Assembly: GCF_022346995.1 (NCBI RefSeq)
Contig: NZ_JAKRNM010000007.1
Coordinates: 124,001-188,000 of the forward strand
Direction: 5' to 3'
From: Paenibacillus sp. ACRRY
GTDB taxonomy: Bacteria > Bacillota > Bacilli > Paenibacillales > Paenibacillaceae
DNA length: 64,000 bases
The stretch's first letter is position 1; each line of letters opens with the position of its first letter. Both the position numbers and the translations under genes were made by a program. Positions 8,364 to 17,506 of this stretch are shown one piece after another. The notes beneath the pieces are model-generated. The model was not told where the DNA came from, ran no database searches, and was given only the letters and a program-made list of their open reading frames with translations.

Positions 8364-8727
8364 GTTAAGTGGGATAGATTTCAATTTATAAGTTTAAAGT
8401 TAAATGTCTATAAGGATAGCCCGAAAGATACTGAAGAAGCGAAGCACTCGCTAAGCTTTATAGGTTGACTAAAGCAACCCAGAATGAATTATTGCTATTT
8501 TCAGTAAAGAGACTCAGCAGCACGACGTAGCAGAGGAAGCGGAAATGACCTGAAGAAGCGTAGCGTCCGCCTTTGAAACTCCATTTTATCCGATAAATAA
8601 TTCATTCACTAAAATGGAGGAGCAACAGCGGTCGGAAGGACATTCCGCTGACGGAGCGTCACCGTGCATACAACATCTCTTTACGCATCAGCAATCAATC
8701 ATCGTCACCAAAGGAGGGGACAACGAT
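8364..8727. repeat. Repeat-rich spacer between sdhA and sdhB
   Basis: The spacer holds two copies of CTGAAGAAGCG(A/T)AGC (8431-8445 and 8550-8564), a 12-bp inverted repeat GAATGAATTATT/AATAATTCATTC (8482-8493 and 8596-8607) and a 10-bp inverted repeat CTCCATTTTA/TAAAATGGAG (8579-8588 and 8610-8619). A further CGGAA/TTCCG hairpin follows near 8635. No gene is evident apart from an in-frame extension of sdhB that lacks a good ribosome site. The pattern resembles a small dispersed palindromic element inserted into the operon. Confidence 0.55.
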
Positions 8728-9492
8728 ATGGCGGAACAAGCTACAGCGAACAAAACCGTCAAGTTTATCATCACCCGTCAGGACAGTCCGGAGTCGTCTT
8801 CGTACAACGAAGAATTTGAACTTCCGTACCGTCCCGGCATGAACGTTATTAGTGCCCTGATGGAGATTCAGCGGAACCCGGTCAACAAAGACGGCAAGTC
8901 CATTGCCCCTGTCTGCTGGGAATCGAACTGTCTCGAAGAAGTCTGTGGAGCATGCTCCATGGTGATCAACGGTAAGCCACGTCAAGCTTGTGCTGCCCTG
9001 ATCGATAAGCTGGAACAGCCGGTTCGAATCGAACCGATGAAAACATTCCCGGTTGTTCGTGACCTGGTCATCGACCGTAACCGGATGTTTAATGCCCTGA
9101 AACGGGTTAAAGCCTGGATTCCGATTGATGGTACCTATGACCTCGGTCCAGGTCCACGGATGCCGGAGAAGAAACGTCAATGGGCTTACGAGCTCTCCAA
9201 GTGCATGACATGTGGTGTGTGTCTGGAAGCTTGTCCTAACGTGAATGAAAAAACAGACTTTATCGGCCCGGCAGCAATTTCCCAAGTCCGCCTGTTCAAT
9301 GCTCACCCAACAGGGGAGATGAACGCTGAGGATCGTTTGGAAGCCCTGATGGAAGATGGAGGAATCGAGGGCTGCGGTAACTCGCAGAACTGTGTGCGCT
9401 CTTGTCCTAAAGGCATTCCGCTGACAACTTCCATCGCGGAAATGAACAAACAAACAACCAAGCATATGTTCAAACGCTGGTTGGGCGTATAG
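8728..9492 (+). CDS. sdhB: Succinate dehydrogenase iron-sulfur subunit
   Basis: 254-residue electron-transfer subunit linking the SdhA flavin to SdhC. The [2Fe-2S] cluster ligands are C68, C73, C76 and C88. The C-terminal ferredoxin-like domain carries CMTCGVCLEACP and CGNSQNCVRSCPKG for the [4Fe-4S] and [3Fe-4S] clusters. The start at 8728 has AAAGGAGGGG eight bases upstream; an earlier in-frame ATG at 8614 would run through the repeat spacer and is rejected. Last gene of the operon, followed by a strong terminator. Confidence 0.95.
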   Translation: MAEQATANKTVKFIITRQDSPESSSYNEEFELPYRPGMNVISALMEIQRNPVNKDGKSIAPVCWESNCLEEVCGACSMVINGKPRQACAALIDKLEQPVRIEPMKTFPVVRDLVIDRNRMFNALKRVKAWIPIDGTYDLGPGPRMPEKKRQWAYELSKCMTCGVCLEACPNVNEKTDFIGPAAISQVRLFNAHPTGEMNAEDRLEALMEDGGIEGCGNSQNCVRSCPKGIPLTTSIAEMNKQTTKHMFKRWLGV

Positions 9493-9507
9493 TATCGAGG
9501 ATATCTC

Positions 9508-9587
9508 TTGCAGATGTGGAATCTGCAAAATTAGAAGAAGTCGTGACCTTCAGCAGCATGCTGCCGAAGATCACGGCTTCTTTTTCT
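9508..9587 (+). terminator. sdhCAB terminator with preceding hairpin
   Basis: A perfect 8-bp hairpin TTGCAGAT/ATCTGCAA (9508-9515, 9521-9528) is followed by a long stem from 9537 to 9580 (GAAGTCGTGACCTTC side against GAAGATCACGGCTTC side, with GCAGC/GCTGC near the tip) and a T-rich tail at 9581-9587. Confidence 0.85.
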
Positions 9588-9669
9588 TAGGCTGCGAAGG
9601 AACCGGGCTCGTCATGCAGAATATGGTATACTATAGAGATGCATGTAGAGCGGAGAAGGAGGGGAAGAC

Positions 9670-10617
9670 ATGGCAGAGACACCGCGGAAGGGCAGCTCAT
9701 GGCCACCGTCCCGGCGCTCAGACGCTGGACCCGAGCAAGGGTCCATTTTTCCCGGTGAGGAGAAGGATCACGATCCCTCCCGGCGCAGTTTCCTGTTACG
9801 GATGATTGTGATGACGGCAGGTGCAGCCCTGTTCACAGGGGGATATGCATGGCTCTGGGAGCCGCGCCGTCTGGAAGTGAAGCAAGTACCCTTGGAACTG
9901 CCCGGATTCCCGCAGGCATTCGATGGGCTGCGTGTTGTACAGTTTAGCGATGCACACCTCGGCTTTCATACCGGTTTGAAGGAAATGGAGAAGCTGGCCG
10001 AGACCATACAGGAGCAAACACCGGATCTGATCTGTTTTACCGGAGATATGGTGGAACGGGAAGCCGAACCGATGCGGGAGTGTATACCCGTGCTGGCATC
10101 CATGAAGGCCAAGTATGGCAAATTCGCCGTATTGGGGAATCATGATTACCGGGGCAGACAGCAGAAGCAAGTGGAGGCCATGTTCAAGGAAGCCGGCTTC
10201 ACGCTACTTCGCAACAGTCATGCTGTCATTAACCAAGGAAACGAGCAAATCGCGGTGACCGGTCTGGATGATGCTCTTACAAGCCAGCCGAATCCCTTGG
10301 AAGCAATCGAAGGTTTGGACACCGATACATGGAAACTACTGCTGATGCACGAGCCGGATTATGCCGATATGGCGGAACAGTTTGGATTTGGACTACAGTT
10401 ATCCGGTCATAGCCATGGCGGGCAGGTTCGTTTCCCTTGGATTGGAGCAGTCACGACGCCGCGAGGTTCACGCAAGTATATTCAAGGGTTATATTATGCA
10501 GGCAAGGCACGTATGCCTGTCTATGTGAATCGCGGTTTTGGCATGACCCAGCTGCCGATTCGTTTTCTGTGCAGACCGGAATTGACCGTTTTTGAATTAA
10601 AGGGAACACGAACATAG
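9670..10617 (+). CDS. ykuE: Tat-exported metallophosphoesterase (YkuE-like)
   Basis: 315-residue calcineurin-like phosphoesterase. A twin-arginine signal, SRRSFLLR at residues 37-44 followed by a hydrophobic stretch, predicts export in folded form by the Tat pathway, as known for YkuE of B. subtilis. The metal-binding motifs are FSDAHLG, FTGDMVE, GNHDYRG and SGHSHGGQ. The charged region before the twin arginines is longer than usual (36 residues). GGAGGGG lies just before the ATG at 9670. The physiological substrate is not clear from sequence. A second phosphoesterase gene follows after 20 bases. Confidence 0.85.
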   Translation: MAETPRKGSSWPPSRRSDAGPEQGSIFPGEEKDHDPSRRSFLLRMIVMTAGAALFTGGYAWLWEPRRLEVKQVPLELPGFPQAFDGLRVVQFSDAHLGFHTGLKEMEKLAETIQEQTPDLICFTGDMVEREAEPMRECIPVLASMKAKYGKFAVLGNHDYRGRQQKQVEAMFKEAGFTLLRNSHAVINQGNEQIAVTGLDDALTSQPNPLEAIEGLDTDTWKLLLMHEPDYADMAEQFGFGLQLSGHSHGGQVRFPWIGAVTTPRGSRKYIQGLYYAGKARMPVYVNRGFGMTQLPIRFLCRPELTVFELKGTRT

Positions 10618-10637
10618 CGAACGAGGAGGTTGGCCAG

Positions 10638-11387
10638 ATGGAACGAATTGCGATTGTATCCGATATTCATGGCAACATGACAGCTTGGGAAGCTGTACTC
10701 AGAGATATCCGGAGTCGCGGGATTGAGCGTATCTTTTGTCTGGGCGACCTCGTGGGCAAAGGTCCGGATCCGGTGCAGGTGGTGGATCAGGTGAGAGAGA
10801 CGTGTGAATACGTGATCCGTGGCAATTGGGATGAGCTGGTTGCGGTGAATCAGGATAATGAGAATTTTACTTGGCAGGCGGCACGATTGGGAGCAGAACG
10901 GCTCGCATACTTAAAGAGCCTTCCCTTCAGCCATCAATTTGAACTTAGTGGGCGCACCATTCGTTTGGTGCACGCCTCGCCGCAGAGTGTCTATCACCGG
11001 GTGCAGCCATGGGACGAGATGGAGAAGAGAATAGCCATGTTTGATGCTCCGGCAGATCATCCGGCTCTTGGTGAAGCAGATATCGTGGGATATGGAGATG
11101 TGCATAATGCTTACTTGCAGCATTTTAACGGGAAAATGTTGTTTAATGCCGGAAGTGTAGGTAATCCTCTCGATATGACCCAAGCTTCTTACTGCATCCT
11201 TGAGGGAGAGAGTGGCCGTGATCGAAACAAGGCCTTCAACCTTCAATTTGTCCGGGTTCCCTATGATATCGAGCGTGAAGTGCTGGCTGCACAGCAAGCC
11301 AAAGTACCTTCATTGGATTTTTACATCCGGGAGATACGTACGGGGATCTATCGCGGACTGCAGGAACAGAGCCCGACCGAGGAATAA
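10638..11387 (+). CDS. Cytoplasmic metallophosphoesterase family protein
   Basis: 249-residue phosphoesterase of the YfcE/diadenosine-tetraphosphatase-like group. Motifs: VSDIHGNMTAWEAVL near the N-terminus, CLGDLVGKGPDP, RGNWDE in place of the more usual GNHD, a VHASPQ segment and YGDVHNAY near the expected GHTH position. No signal peptide. GAGGAGG lies upstream of the ATG and the gene is co-directional with the ykuE-like gene. Substrate unknown. Confidence 0.8.
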   Translation: MERIAIVSDIHGNMTAWEAVLRDIRSRGIERIFCLGDLVGKGPDPVQVVDQVRETCEYVIRGNWDELVAVNQDNENFTWQAARLGAERLAYLKSLPFSHQFELSGRTIRLVHASPQSVYHRVQPWDEMEKRIAMFDAPADHPALGEADIVGYGDVHNAYLQHFNGKMLFNAGSVGNPLDMTQASYCILEGESGRDRNKAFNLQFVRVPYDIEREVLAAQQAKVPSLDFYIREIRTGIYRGLQEQSPTEE

Positions 11388-11525
11388 ATAATGACAATGA
11401 ATCGACATACTAACGTTTAAATACCAATACCGGAGTGTTATCCATCAATTTCACATGAGCCGGATCATCCCAGAGCTTGCTTGTCTTACCGGACCAGAAC
11501 CCGATAGACAAAAGGAGCGATTGCC

Positions 11526-12137
11526 ATGCTGACCCGAAAAATGCTGGGCCAAGGACTTCCTCTGTTATGGACAGACCGACTGCTGCTTCGATCTTTGCGT
11601 CAGAGTGATTTCAGCACATTATCGGAACTGTTTTCCGATCCGCAAGTCATTCAATATGTGAATAGGGGAGGCCAGCCAACGCCAATTCGTGCCCGGCGAC
11701 TCCTGAATCAGATCCGGAGCAGCAGTTCGAAGCTGGATTCGCTGCATTACGGCATCTGCTGGAAAGGCAGGGAGCCGATCATCGGCATCACGTCTTTTCA
11801 GCATTGGAATGAGCAGAGTGGCACGGCCCAGATTGGCTATATTCTGAACAGATCCTGCTGGGGCATGGGCGTAGCGACCGAAGCGGTACAGCGACTGCTG
11901 CACTTTGGTTTTACGGAGCTGAATCTTCAAAAAGTGGAAGCGCGCTGCTATGAAGCCAATCTATCATCCGAACGGGTGCTTCGCAAAAGCGGGATGTCTT
12001 ACGAACGTACTCTTCCTTCATTTGGATGGAGTCAGGAGGATGGCCAAACACAAGACACTCTACTCGACGTCAAAGTCTATGCTTTATATCGGGAAGAGCA
12101 TGTACGATTACAAGAGCATAAAACCCTGCAAACCTAG
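11526..12137 (+). CDS. GNAT family N-acetyltransferase (RimJ/RimL type)
   Basis: 203-residue acetyltransferase. It starts with the typical TDRLLLRSLRQSDF segment, has the acetyl-CoA-binding region around GYILNRSCWGMGVATEAVQRLLHFGF, and ends with NLQKVEARCYEANLSSERVLRKSGM, the hallmark of the RimJ/RimL branch. AAAGGAG is eight bases before the ATG. It could acetylate a ribosomal protein, an amino acid or a small molecule; sequence alone does not say. Followed by an intrinsic terminator. Confidence 0.85.
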   Translation: MLTRKMLGQGLPLLWTDRLLLRSLRQSDFSTLSELFSDPQVIQYVNRGGQPTPIRARRLLNQIRSSSSKLDSLHYGICWKGREPIIGITSFQHWNEQSGTAQIGYILNRSCWGMGVATEAVQRLLHFGFTELNLQKVEARCYEANLSSERVLRKSGMSYERTLPSFGWSQEDGQTQDTLLDVKVYALYREEHVRLQEHKTLQT

Positions 12138-12298
12138 GTATCCAACAAGCAAAAATAACATAGAATAAAATAGCAAAACCAGTTGAATCGAACTTCAATC
12201 ATTTGTTACACAATTGAAATATAGCTGCAATTGAACTCTAACAGACAGCGGGTAAACTTATCTCATGACCCCCTTTTTGATAAATAGATATGCTGTTG

Positions 12299-12329
12299 GG
12301 ACCCGCCCGCGAGCGGGTTCATTTTTTTT
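12299..12329 (+). terminator. Terminator after the GNAT gene
   Basis: ACCCGC (12301-12306) pairs with GCGGGT (12313-12318), extended by two outer pairs, and is followed by a run of eight T at 12322-12329. Confidence 0.8.
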
Positions 12330-12335
12330 GACCAT

Positions 12336-12380
12336 AAAGAAAAACCCTACGATAGGGATGATCCCGTATACAGAGGGTTT
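12336..12380 (-). terminator. Terminator of the PHP phosphatase gene
   Basis: Reading the minus strand, AAACCCT (12374-12380) pairs with AGGGTTT (12342-12348) with an inner GGGAT/ATCCC stem, ending in a T-rich tract complementary to 12338-12344. Confidence 0.65.
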
Positions 12381-12402
12381 CAAGCTTGTTATTCTGTTGT
12401 CG

Positions 12403-13212
12403 TTACAGGGGAACAATCTGCATCTGTTTCTGTTTAAAATAAACCCATTCCGTAAAGCCGATCTCTTTCAGGCGAGTCTGAACGTCTTCCAACTCGTCCG
12501 CTACGCGAGAAGGCTTGTGCGCATCGGATCCGAAGGTCACCTTCACTCCATAATGATTGGCTCTCTCCAAAATGGCATCAGAGGGGTACCAGCCGCCGCT
12601 TAGCTTCGTTTTGCCGGAGGTGTTGATCTCAATAGCTACGCCCGCCTCCGCAATAACCTGCAGGGTTTCATCAATGGCATGATCGGCAACAATCTCGGAG
12701 AATGCAGGATAATTACCTTTCATGGCATCAATATGTCCAAGAATCTGGAACATGCCACTCCGGGCAGACTGTGAAATCAATGAATAGTAGCGTTCCTTCA
12801 CTTCGATTTTCCGTGCTTCGCTGAGTCCCTTCCACCGGGTTTTATTGAAAATGCTGACATCCTCCGTGTGGTGAACCGAACCAATAATATAGTCAAAAGG
12901 ATGCTGTGCCAGCGTACTGCGATACAACTCGGCATGGAGAGGGAAATAATCGGATTCGATGCCAAGCAGCACGTCAATTTTCCCTGCGTATTCCTCTTTC
13001 AGTGCAAGCACCTCTTCCACATAATGGCGCAATTCGGACTTGGCCATCGCAATGCGGGGGAATGCTTGCTCTTCCTTACTGGCGAAATAGGGTGTGTGAT
13101 CGGAGATTCCAATAGCCTGAAGACCAGCCTGAATGCCAGCTTCGATGTATTCCCGAATGTTGCCATCCGCATGACCACAGCGGAAATGATGCGTATGAAG
13201 ATCGAATTTCAT
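12403..13212 (-). CDS. PHP-domain histidinol-phosphatase family protein (HisJ-like)
   Basis: 269-residue PHP phosphoesterase. Metal ligands are visible in FDLHTHHFRCGHADG, GISDHTPYF, GIESDYF, IGSVHHTED, ILGHIDAMKG and TFGSDAHKPSRV. This matches the HisJ/YtvP type of histidinol phosphatase, the penultimate step of histidine synthesis, but no other his gene is nearby and related PHP proteins have other substrates. AAGGAAGGA precedes the ATG at 13212. It lies downstream of a LysR gene on the same strand, with 31 bases between. Confidence 0.8.
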   Translation of the reverse strand: MKFDLHTHHFRCGHADGNIREYIEAGIQAGLQAIGISDHTPYFASKEEQAFPRIAMAKSELRHYVEEVLALKEEYAGKIDVLLGIESDYFPLHAELYRSTLAQHPFDYIIGSVHHTEDVSIFNKTRWKGLSEARKIEVKERYYSLISQSARSGMFQILGHIDAMKGNYPAFSEIVADHAIDETLQVIAEAGVAIEINTSGKTKLSGGWYPSDAILERANHYGVKVTFGSDAHKPSRVADELEDVQTRLKEIGFTEWVYFKQKQMQIVPL

Positions 13213-13243
13213 GAAAGATCCTTCCTTTCTCCTGCCTTGTTTG

Positions 13244-14146
13244 TCATTCCGAACTGATAAATTGAGTTTCCGGCATGCCTTTCAGGTCACTCAGGAATTG
13301 ATGCATGGCCGAATTAAGATAACGACTGGATTTGTAAATGACGCCTACCGGATGACTAACCTCAAGTTCACTTAGCGGAATCATCCGAAGAGTGCCCTGA
13401 CGCAGTTCATGTGCGACGGATTGCTTGGATATCACGGCCGCTCCGAGGTTGATCTCGACCATCCGTTTGACTTCCTCACTGCTCGACAATTCCATCACAA
13501 TATTGGGCTCAATGCCATGTTTTTTGAAAATGCCTTCCGTAAACCGTCTGCCGACCGTATCGGGCGACAGCATAATCAGAGGGGTACTGCGCAGCACATC
13601 CACCGCGGCATGCTTCTGCTTCGCAAGGGGATGAGCAGGAGACACAACAAGTTCAAACGTGTCGTAATACAGAACAGAGGTGTTCAGATTGGGATTGCGC
13701 TCGGTGAGATACCCGATACCAACGTCAATCAGCCCATTTTCGACCTGCGTGTAGATCTGTGAGGAAGGCAGGGACTGAATGCTGGTTTTGATCAATGGGA
13801 ACTGATCCTGGAAGTAGGATAGCACCCGGGGGAGAATCTGAATCGCAATGGAGGTTGTCGTGCCCAGTACGATATGGCCTTGAGGCGTTTCATCGAGATC
13901 GGACAGCTTCTGTTTCAATTCGTCTACGATATCTAGCATGCGCTCGGCATGCTCCAAAAACACTTGTCCGCGATCGGTTAAAGTAACAGGTTGGTTGCGA
14001 TCTACAAGAACGGTGTTGAATTCATCCTCCAGACTTTTAATCTGGGCGGAAACGGCAGGCTGGGTTAGGTTCAGAAGTTCTCCCGCTTTGCGGAAACTCA
14101 TCGTTTTAGAGATCGTAATCAGCGTCTCCAGTTGGCTGATATTCAT
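13244..14146 (-). CDS. LysR family transcriptional regulator
   Basis: 300-residue LysR regulator, with the winged helix at residues 1-60 (MNISQLETLITISKT, FRKAGELLNLTQPAVSAQI) and a periplasmic-binding-like effector domain behind it (LGTTTSIAIQILPRVLSYF). AAGGAGG lies upstream of the ATG. Target genes are not evident. It is read in the same direction as the PHP phosphatase gene and could share its transcript. Confidence 0.85.
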   Translation of the reverse strand: MNISQLETLITISKTMSFRKAGELLNLTQPAVSAQIKSLEDEFNTVLVDRNQPVTLTDRGQVFLEHAERMLDIVDELKQKLSDLDETPQGHIVLGTTTSIAIQILPRVLSYFQDQFPLIKTSIQSLPSSQIYTQVENGLIDVGIGYLTERNPNLNTSVLYYDTFELVVSPAHPLAKQKHAAVDVLRSTPLIMLSPDTVGRRFTEGIFKKHGIEPNIVMELSSSEEVKRMVEINLGAAVISKQSVAHELRQGTLRMIPLSELEVSHPVGVIYKSSRYLNSAMHQFLSDLKGMPETQFISSE

Positions 14147-14605
14147 GTATGGCCTCCTTGCGGGTAAGATGTCGTGTCATGGAGTGTTCCTGTAAGGAAT
14201 GGAATCCCGTAACTTTTTTTGGGTTTGTTATTTTAAATTATAGGTGATTCGAGACGGCAGGGCAATGAAGGGCACACGTGGAGTTTAAGGAGAATACATG
14301 AGCGTCAATTAAACTTAATATCAAGATTTTTATAAAAATTACATTTGTTAAAACTCAGTAAAAAAGTCCTAAATCTCAATGCTCTCTTAATTGAATCAAA
14401 AGTCTTCCTACAAAAGGAGTGCAGAGCACTGTTATTTCGTCAAAAACAGCTATAAACTATTGCCCCGCGCATGACGATAAATTATAGTACACATGTCTTA
14501 CCGAATTCATGGTGAATTCTTGTACGTGATAAAGTATAATAAAATTATTGAATATGGGACTTTTGGTATGTGACCAATAACCCAGTGTAAGGGGGACATT
14601 AGACA
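14147..14605. other. 459-base intergenic region between lysR and cheX
   Basis: AT-rich spacer. On the plus strand TTTAAGGAGAATAC precedes an ATG that opens only four codons near 14297. TATAAT occurs at about 14535 but without a convincing -35. No larger gene, RNA or repeat was recognised. The divergent arrangement means it must carry promoters for both neighbours. Confidence 0.4.
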
Positions 14606-15064
14606 GTGAAAGCGGAAGTGATTAATCCTTTCCTGGAATCCGCACGCAACGTATTCGAACAACTCATCCAGGTTTCGCCTTCCACCGGGAGTCTTGGCGT
14701 GAAGAACGTAGAGTACATAGCAGACCATGTTTGGATCGTGATCGGAATGACCGGCCAGCTGAGCGGAAACATTGTTTTCGGAATTCAGGAACAAGTTGCA
14801 CTGCGAATTGTCTCCGCCATGATGGGCGGTTTTGTAATTACCGAAATGGATGAAATGAGTAAAAGCGCCATCTCGGAACTGGGCAACATGATTAGCGGCA
14901 ATGCGAGCACGATCCTGTCCAACCAGGGTGTCGTGGTGGACATCACGCCTCCGCAAGTGTTGAAGTCCGAACATTTGACTGAATTTAATGCAACGAAGGC
15001 ATTGAGCATTCCTCTGCTGATGGACGGAATTGGTGAGATGGATATTCAGGTAATGATCTCGTAG
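14606..15064 (+). CDS. cheX: Chemotaxis phosphatase CheX
   Basis: 152-residue CheX/CheC-family protein that dephosphorylates CheY-P, resetting the flagellar motor signal. The catalytic helix SAISELGNMISGNAS carries the E-x2-N pair. The fold is a single repeat, shorter than CheC, consistent with CheX. The start is GTG with GGGGGAC upstream. No other chemotaxis gene is adjacent, as is common for an isolated cheX in Paenibacillus. Confidence 0.88.
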   Translation: MKAEVINPFLESARNVFEQLIQVSPSTGSLGVKNVEYIADHVWIVIGMTGQLSGNIVFGIQEQVALRIVSAMMGGFVITEMDEMSKSAISELGNMISGNASTILSNQGVVVDITPPQVLKSEHLTEFNATKALSIPLLMDGIGEMDIQVMIS

Positions 15065-15119
15065 AATAGAACCATAGCCTGAACAGGCGAGTGTGTTCAA
15101 TACGGGAGGAACTTCGGGT

Positions 15120-15893
15120 ATGCTGAAAGATCAGGTTGTATTCATCACAGGTGCGTCGAGCGGAATTGGTGCGCTCTGTGCACAGATGTTGATTGAAGAA
15201 GGAGCTATTCCCATTCTTGCTGCCCGATCTCGGGACAAGCTTGAACAGATTGGTGCTTCATTAAAAGGACCGCATGAGCTGCTTACGCTGGATGTAACCG
15301 ATGATGAGCAGGTACAGGCAGCGTTTAACATGATGCTGGAGAAGTATGGGCGAATTGATATTTTGCTGAACAATGCAGGTTACGGCACATTTGCCGCTAT
15401 GTCGGAGATGACGGTGCAGGAATTCGAAGATATGATGGACGTCAATTATATGGGAATTGTGCGCTGTACCAAGGCAGTGCTGCCGCATATGCTGGAGCGT
15501 GGCAAGGGACAGATCGTGAATGTGGCCTCCATGGCGGGCAAAATCGGGACTGCAAAATCGGCTTCCTATACAGCAACCAAGCATGCCGTACTTGGATTCA
15601 GCAATGCCTTGCGTCAGGAGCTGCGCAAGACCGGAGTGACAGTTACTACTATTAACCCGGGTCCCATTGATACGCCGTTTTTTCATCGTGCCGATCCTTC
15701 CGGAAACTACGTTAACAATGTGCGCTGGATGATGCTGAAACCGGAAGACGTTGCAGGGCATATGATCCGGGCGATGAAGAGACGCAAGGAAGAAGTGAAT
15801 CTGCCACGACTCGCTTCGGCTGGCATATGGCTGTATCAGCTGTTTCCGCGGCTCGCTGACCGGCTGTCGCATGGAGTCATGAACCAGAAGTAG
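15120..15893 (+). CDS. Short-chain dehydrogenase/reductase (SDR)
   Basis: 257-residue classical SDR. The cofactor-binding motif is ITGASSGIGALCAQ, NNAG follows at about residue 80, and the catalytic Ser-Tyr-Lys set is in NVASMAGKIGTAKSASYTATKHA, quoted in two parts (NVASMAG; SYTATKHA). The start at 15120 is favoured by GGGAGGAAC upstream; a frame extension begins at 15093. It resembles the uncharacterised YqjQ of B. subtilis. Substrate unknown. Followed by a strong terminator. Confidence 0.87.
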   Translation: MLKDQVVFITGASSGIGALCAQMLIEEGAIPILAARSRDKLEQIGASLKGPHELLTLDVTDDEQVQAAFNMMLEKYGRIDILLNNAGYGTFAAMSEMTVQEFEDMMDVNYMGIVRCTKAVLPHMLERGKGQIVNVASMAGKIGTAKSASYTATKHAVLGFSNALRQELRKTGVTVTTINPGPIDTPFFHRADPSGNYVNNVRWMMLKPEDVAGHMIRAMKRRKEEVNLPRLASAGIWLYQLFPRLADRLSHGVMNQK

Positions 15894-15928
15894 AAATGCA
15901 GCAACCTGAGCATCATATAGGGAATAAG

Positions 15929-15961
15929 AGAAAAGCTCCGCCGAGGGGCTTTTCTTTTTTT
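15929..15961 (+). terminator. Terminator after the SDR gene
   Basis: AGAAAAGC (15929-15936) pairs with GCTTTTCT (15948-15955), with three further inner pairs, and is followed by a T run. Confidence 0.8.
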
Positions 15962-15991
15962 GCGCGCAAGCACAGGATTACCGAATAAGAT

Positions 15992-16020
15992 TTGGTCCAC
16001 AGCCTTTTTTCGCATATAAT
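15992..16020 (+). promoter_or_regulatory. Sigma-A promoter of the DEAD-box helicase gene
   Basis: TTGGTC at 15992-15997 and perfect TATAAT at 16015-16020 are separated by 17 bases. The start codon is at 16106, so the leader is about 80 bases. Confidence 0.5.
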
Positions 16021-16105
16021 GAAAGATAATGTGATGACAGGCTTATGCTCCAGAAGTACAAGCAGGAAATAGCATCGTAAGAATAAATTTAAAGGATGGA
16101 CATAC

Positions 16106-17479
16106 ATGACGAATCAAACATTTGCTTCAATTGGTGTGGCACAGGATCTGGAGGCTCTGCTCGCTTCGCACGGGATTAACGAACCTTCTCCGGTACAGGC
16201 TCAGACCATACCCATTATTTTGGAAGGCCGCGATGTGGTTGCGAAATCCCAGACGGGTACAGGCAAAACGCTTGCTTATCTTCTGCCATTGCTGCAATCC
16301 ATCAAAAGTGATGTCAAAGGTACACAAAAGCTAATTATAGCGCCTACCCAAGAACTGGCCATGCAGATCGTGCGCGAAGCACAGCGCTATGGAGAAGGAC
16401 GCAGCATCGGCGTACTTGGCCTCATTGGAGGCGCAGCTGTCAAACGCCAGATTGAGAAATTGCGTGAGCATCCTGAACTGGTTGTGGGCACGCCTGGACG
16501 ACTGAAAGAACTGATTACGCTGAAAAAACTGAAAATGCACAACGTTTCCACGATTGTCATTGATGAAGCTGACCAGGTATTTCAGCTTGGTGGTGTGAGT
16601 GATGTAGATTTTGTGCTGCGCAGCGCGCTTCGGGACCGTCAGCTGATCTTCCTGTCAGCAACCATTGATGAGCATACCTCCGGACTTGCCAAGCGTGAGA
16701 TGAAGGAACCTGTTCAGATCGGAATTGAACCGGACCGGGCAACGGCCGCAGGACTGGAACACTATTATTTTGTGGAAGAGACCCGCAACAAAATCGATAT
16801 GCTGCGCCGTCTGGTCAGACAGTATAACCCTGATCGTGCCATCGTGTTTGTGAACGCTACGGAAGACATCGGTGAGGTAGAGGCCAAAATGAACCATCTG
16901 GGCCTGTCTGCGGCTGCATTGTACGGTGATGCGGACAAGGTAACGCGGAGCAACGTACTTTCTGCGTTTCGCAATGGCAAAATCAAATTGCTGATTGCCA
17001 GTGAAGTCGCGGCAAGAGGATTGGATATTGAAGGTTTGCCAATGGTTATCAATTATGACCCCGCTTTTGACTCGGAGTACTATGTTCACCGTGCGGGACG
17101 CACAGGACGAATGGGACGCAGCGGAATTGTGCTGTCCATCGTGGATGAAACGCAAATCTTCATCATGCGCAAATTCGCGCGTGAACTTGGCATTGAATTG
17201 ACGGAACGCGTTTTGTTCGGCGGCAAAGTGCTTGAAGCTGATCCACGTCCGGACACCCGGCCTGAAGGTCATTCTTTCTCAAGAAAACCGGGATCGTCCC
17301 GAGACCGCAAACCAGGTCAGGCAGGCCGTAATGGCGGAGCAAGAGCTGCTGTTTCGAATCAGCGTACAGCAGACAGCAAGCCTGCCCGGAATGCTGGAAG
17401 AACAGAGCGGGATCAGGATCGTAAAAATAAGGGTGCACCCAAATGGAGCAAGGGAAACACACCGCGTTCCGAAGAATAA
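16106..17479 (+). CDS. DEAD-box ATP-dependent RNA helicase (YfmL-like)
   Basis: 457-residue RNA helicase. Ordered motifs: SPVQAQTIP (Q motif), AKSQTGTGKT (Walker A), APTQELAMQ, GTPGRLKEL, DEAD (Walker B), FLSATI, VFVNATED, VAARGLDIEG and HRAGRTGRMGRSG. The core is close to YfmL of B. subtilis, a helicase linked to 50S ribosome maturation, but here a basic, Arg/Lys/Gly/Pro-rich C-terminal tail of about 85 residues is added and probably binds RNA. AAAGGATGG precedes the ATG. ecsA follows 27 bases downstream. Confidence 0.92.
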   Translation: MTNQTFASIGVAQDLEALLASHGINEPSPVQAQTIPIILEGRDVVAKSQTGTGKTLAYLLPLLQSIKSDVKGTQKLIIAPTQELAMQIVREAQRYGEGRSIGVLGLIGGAAVKRQIEKLREHPELVVGTPGRLKELITLKKLKMHNVSTIVIDEADQVFQLGGVSDVDFVLRSALRDRQLIFLSATIDEHTSGLAKREMKEPVQIGIEPDRATAAGLEHYYFVEETRNKIDMLRRLVRQYNPDRAIVFVNATEDIGEVEAKMNHLGLSAAALYGDADKVTRSNVLSAFRNGKIKLLIASEVAARGLDIEGLPMVINYDPAFDSEYYVHRAGRTGRMGRSGIVLSIVDETQIFIMRKFARELGIELTERVLFGGKVLEADPRPDTRPEGHSFSRKPGSSRDRKPGQAGRNGGARAAVSNQRTADSKPARNAGRTERDQDRKNKGAPKWSKGNTPRSEE

Positions 17480-17506
17480 AACCTGACGAAAGAGGTGCAG
17501 GGATTG

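Noticed and set aside
14290..14312. Small gene behind AAGGAG near 14290
   Set aside because: The ATG is followed by a stop after four codons; too short to support.
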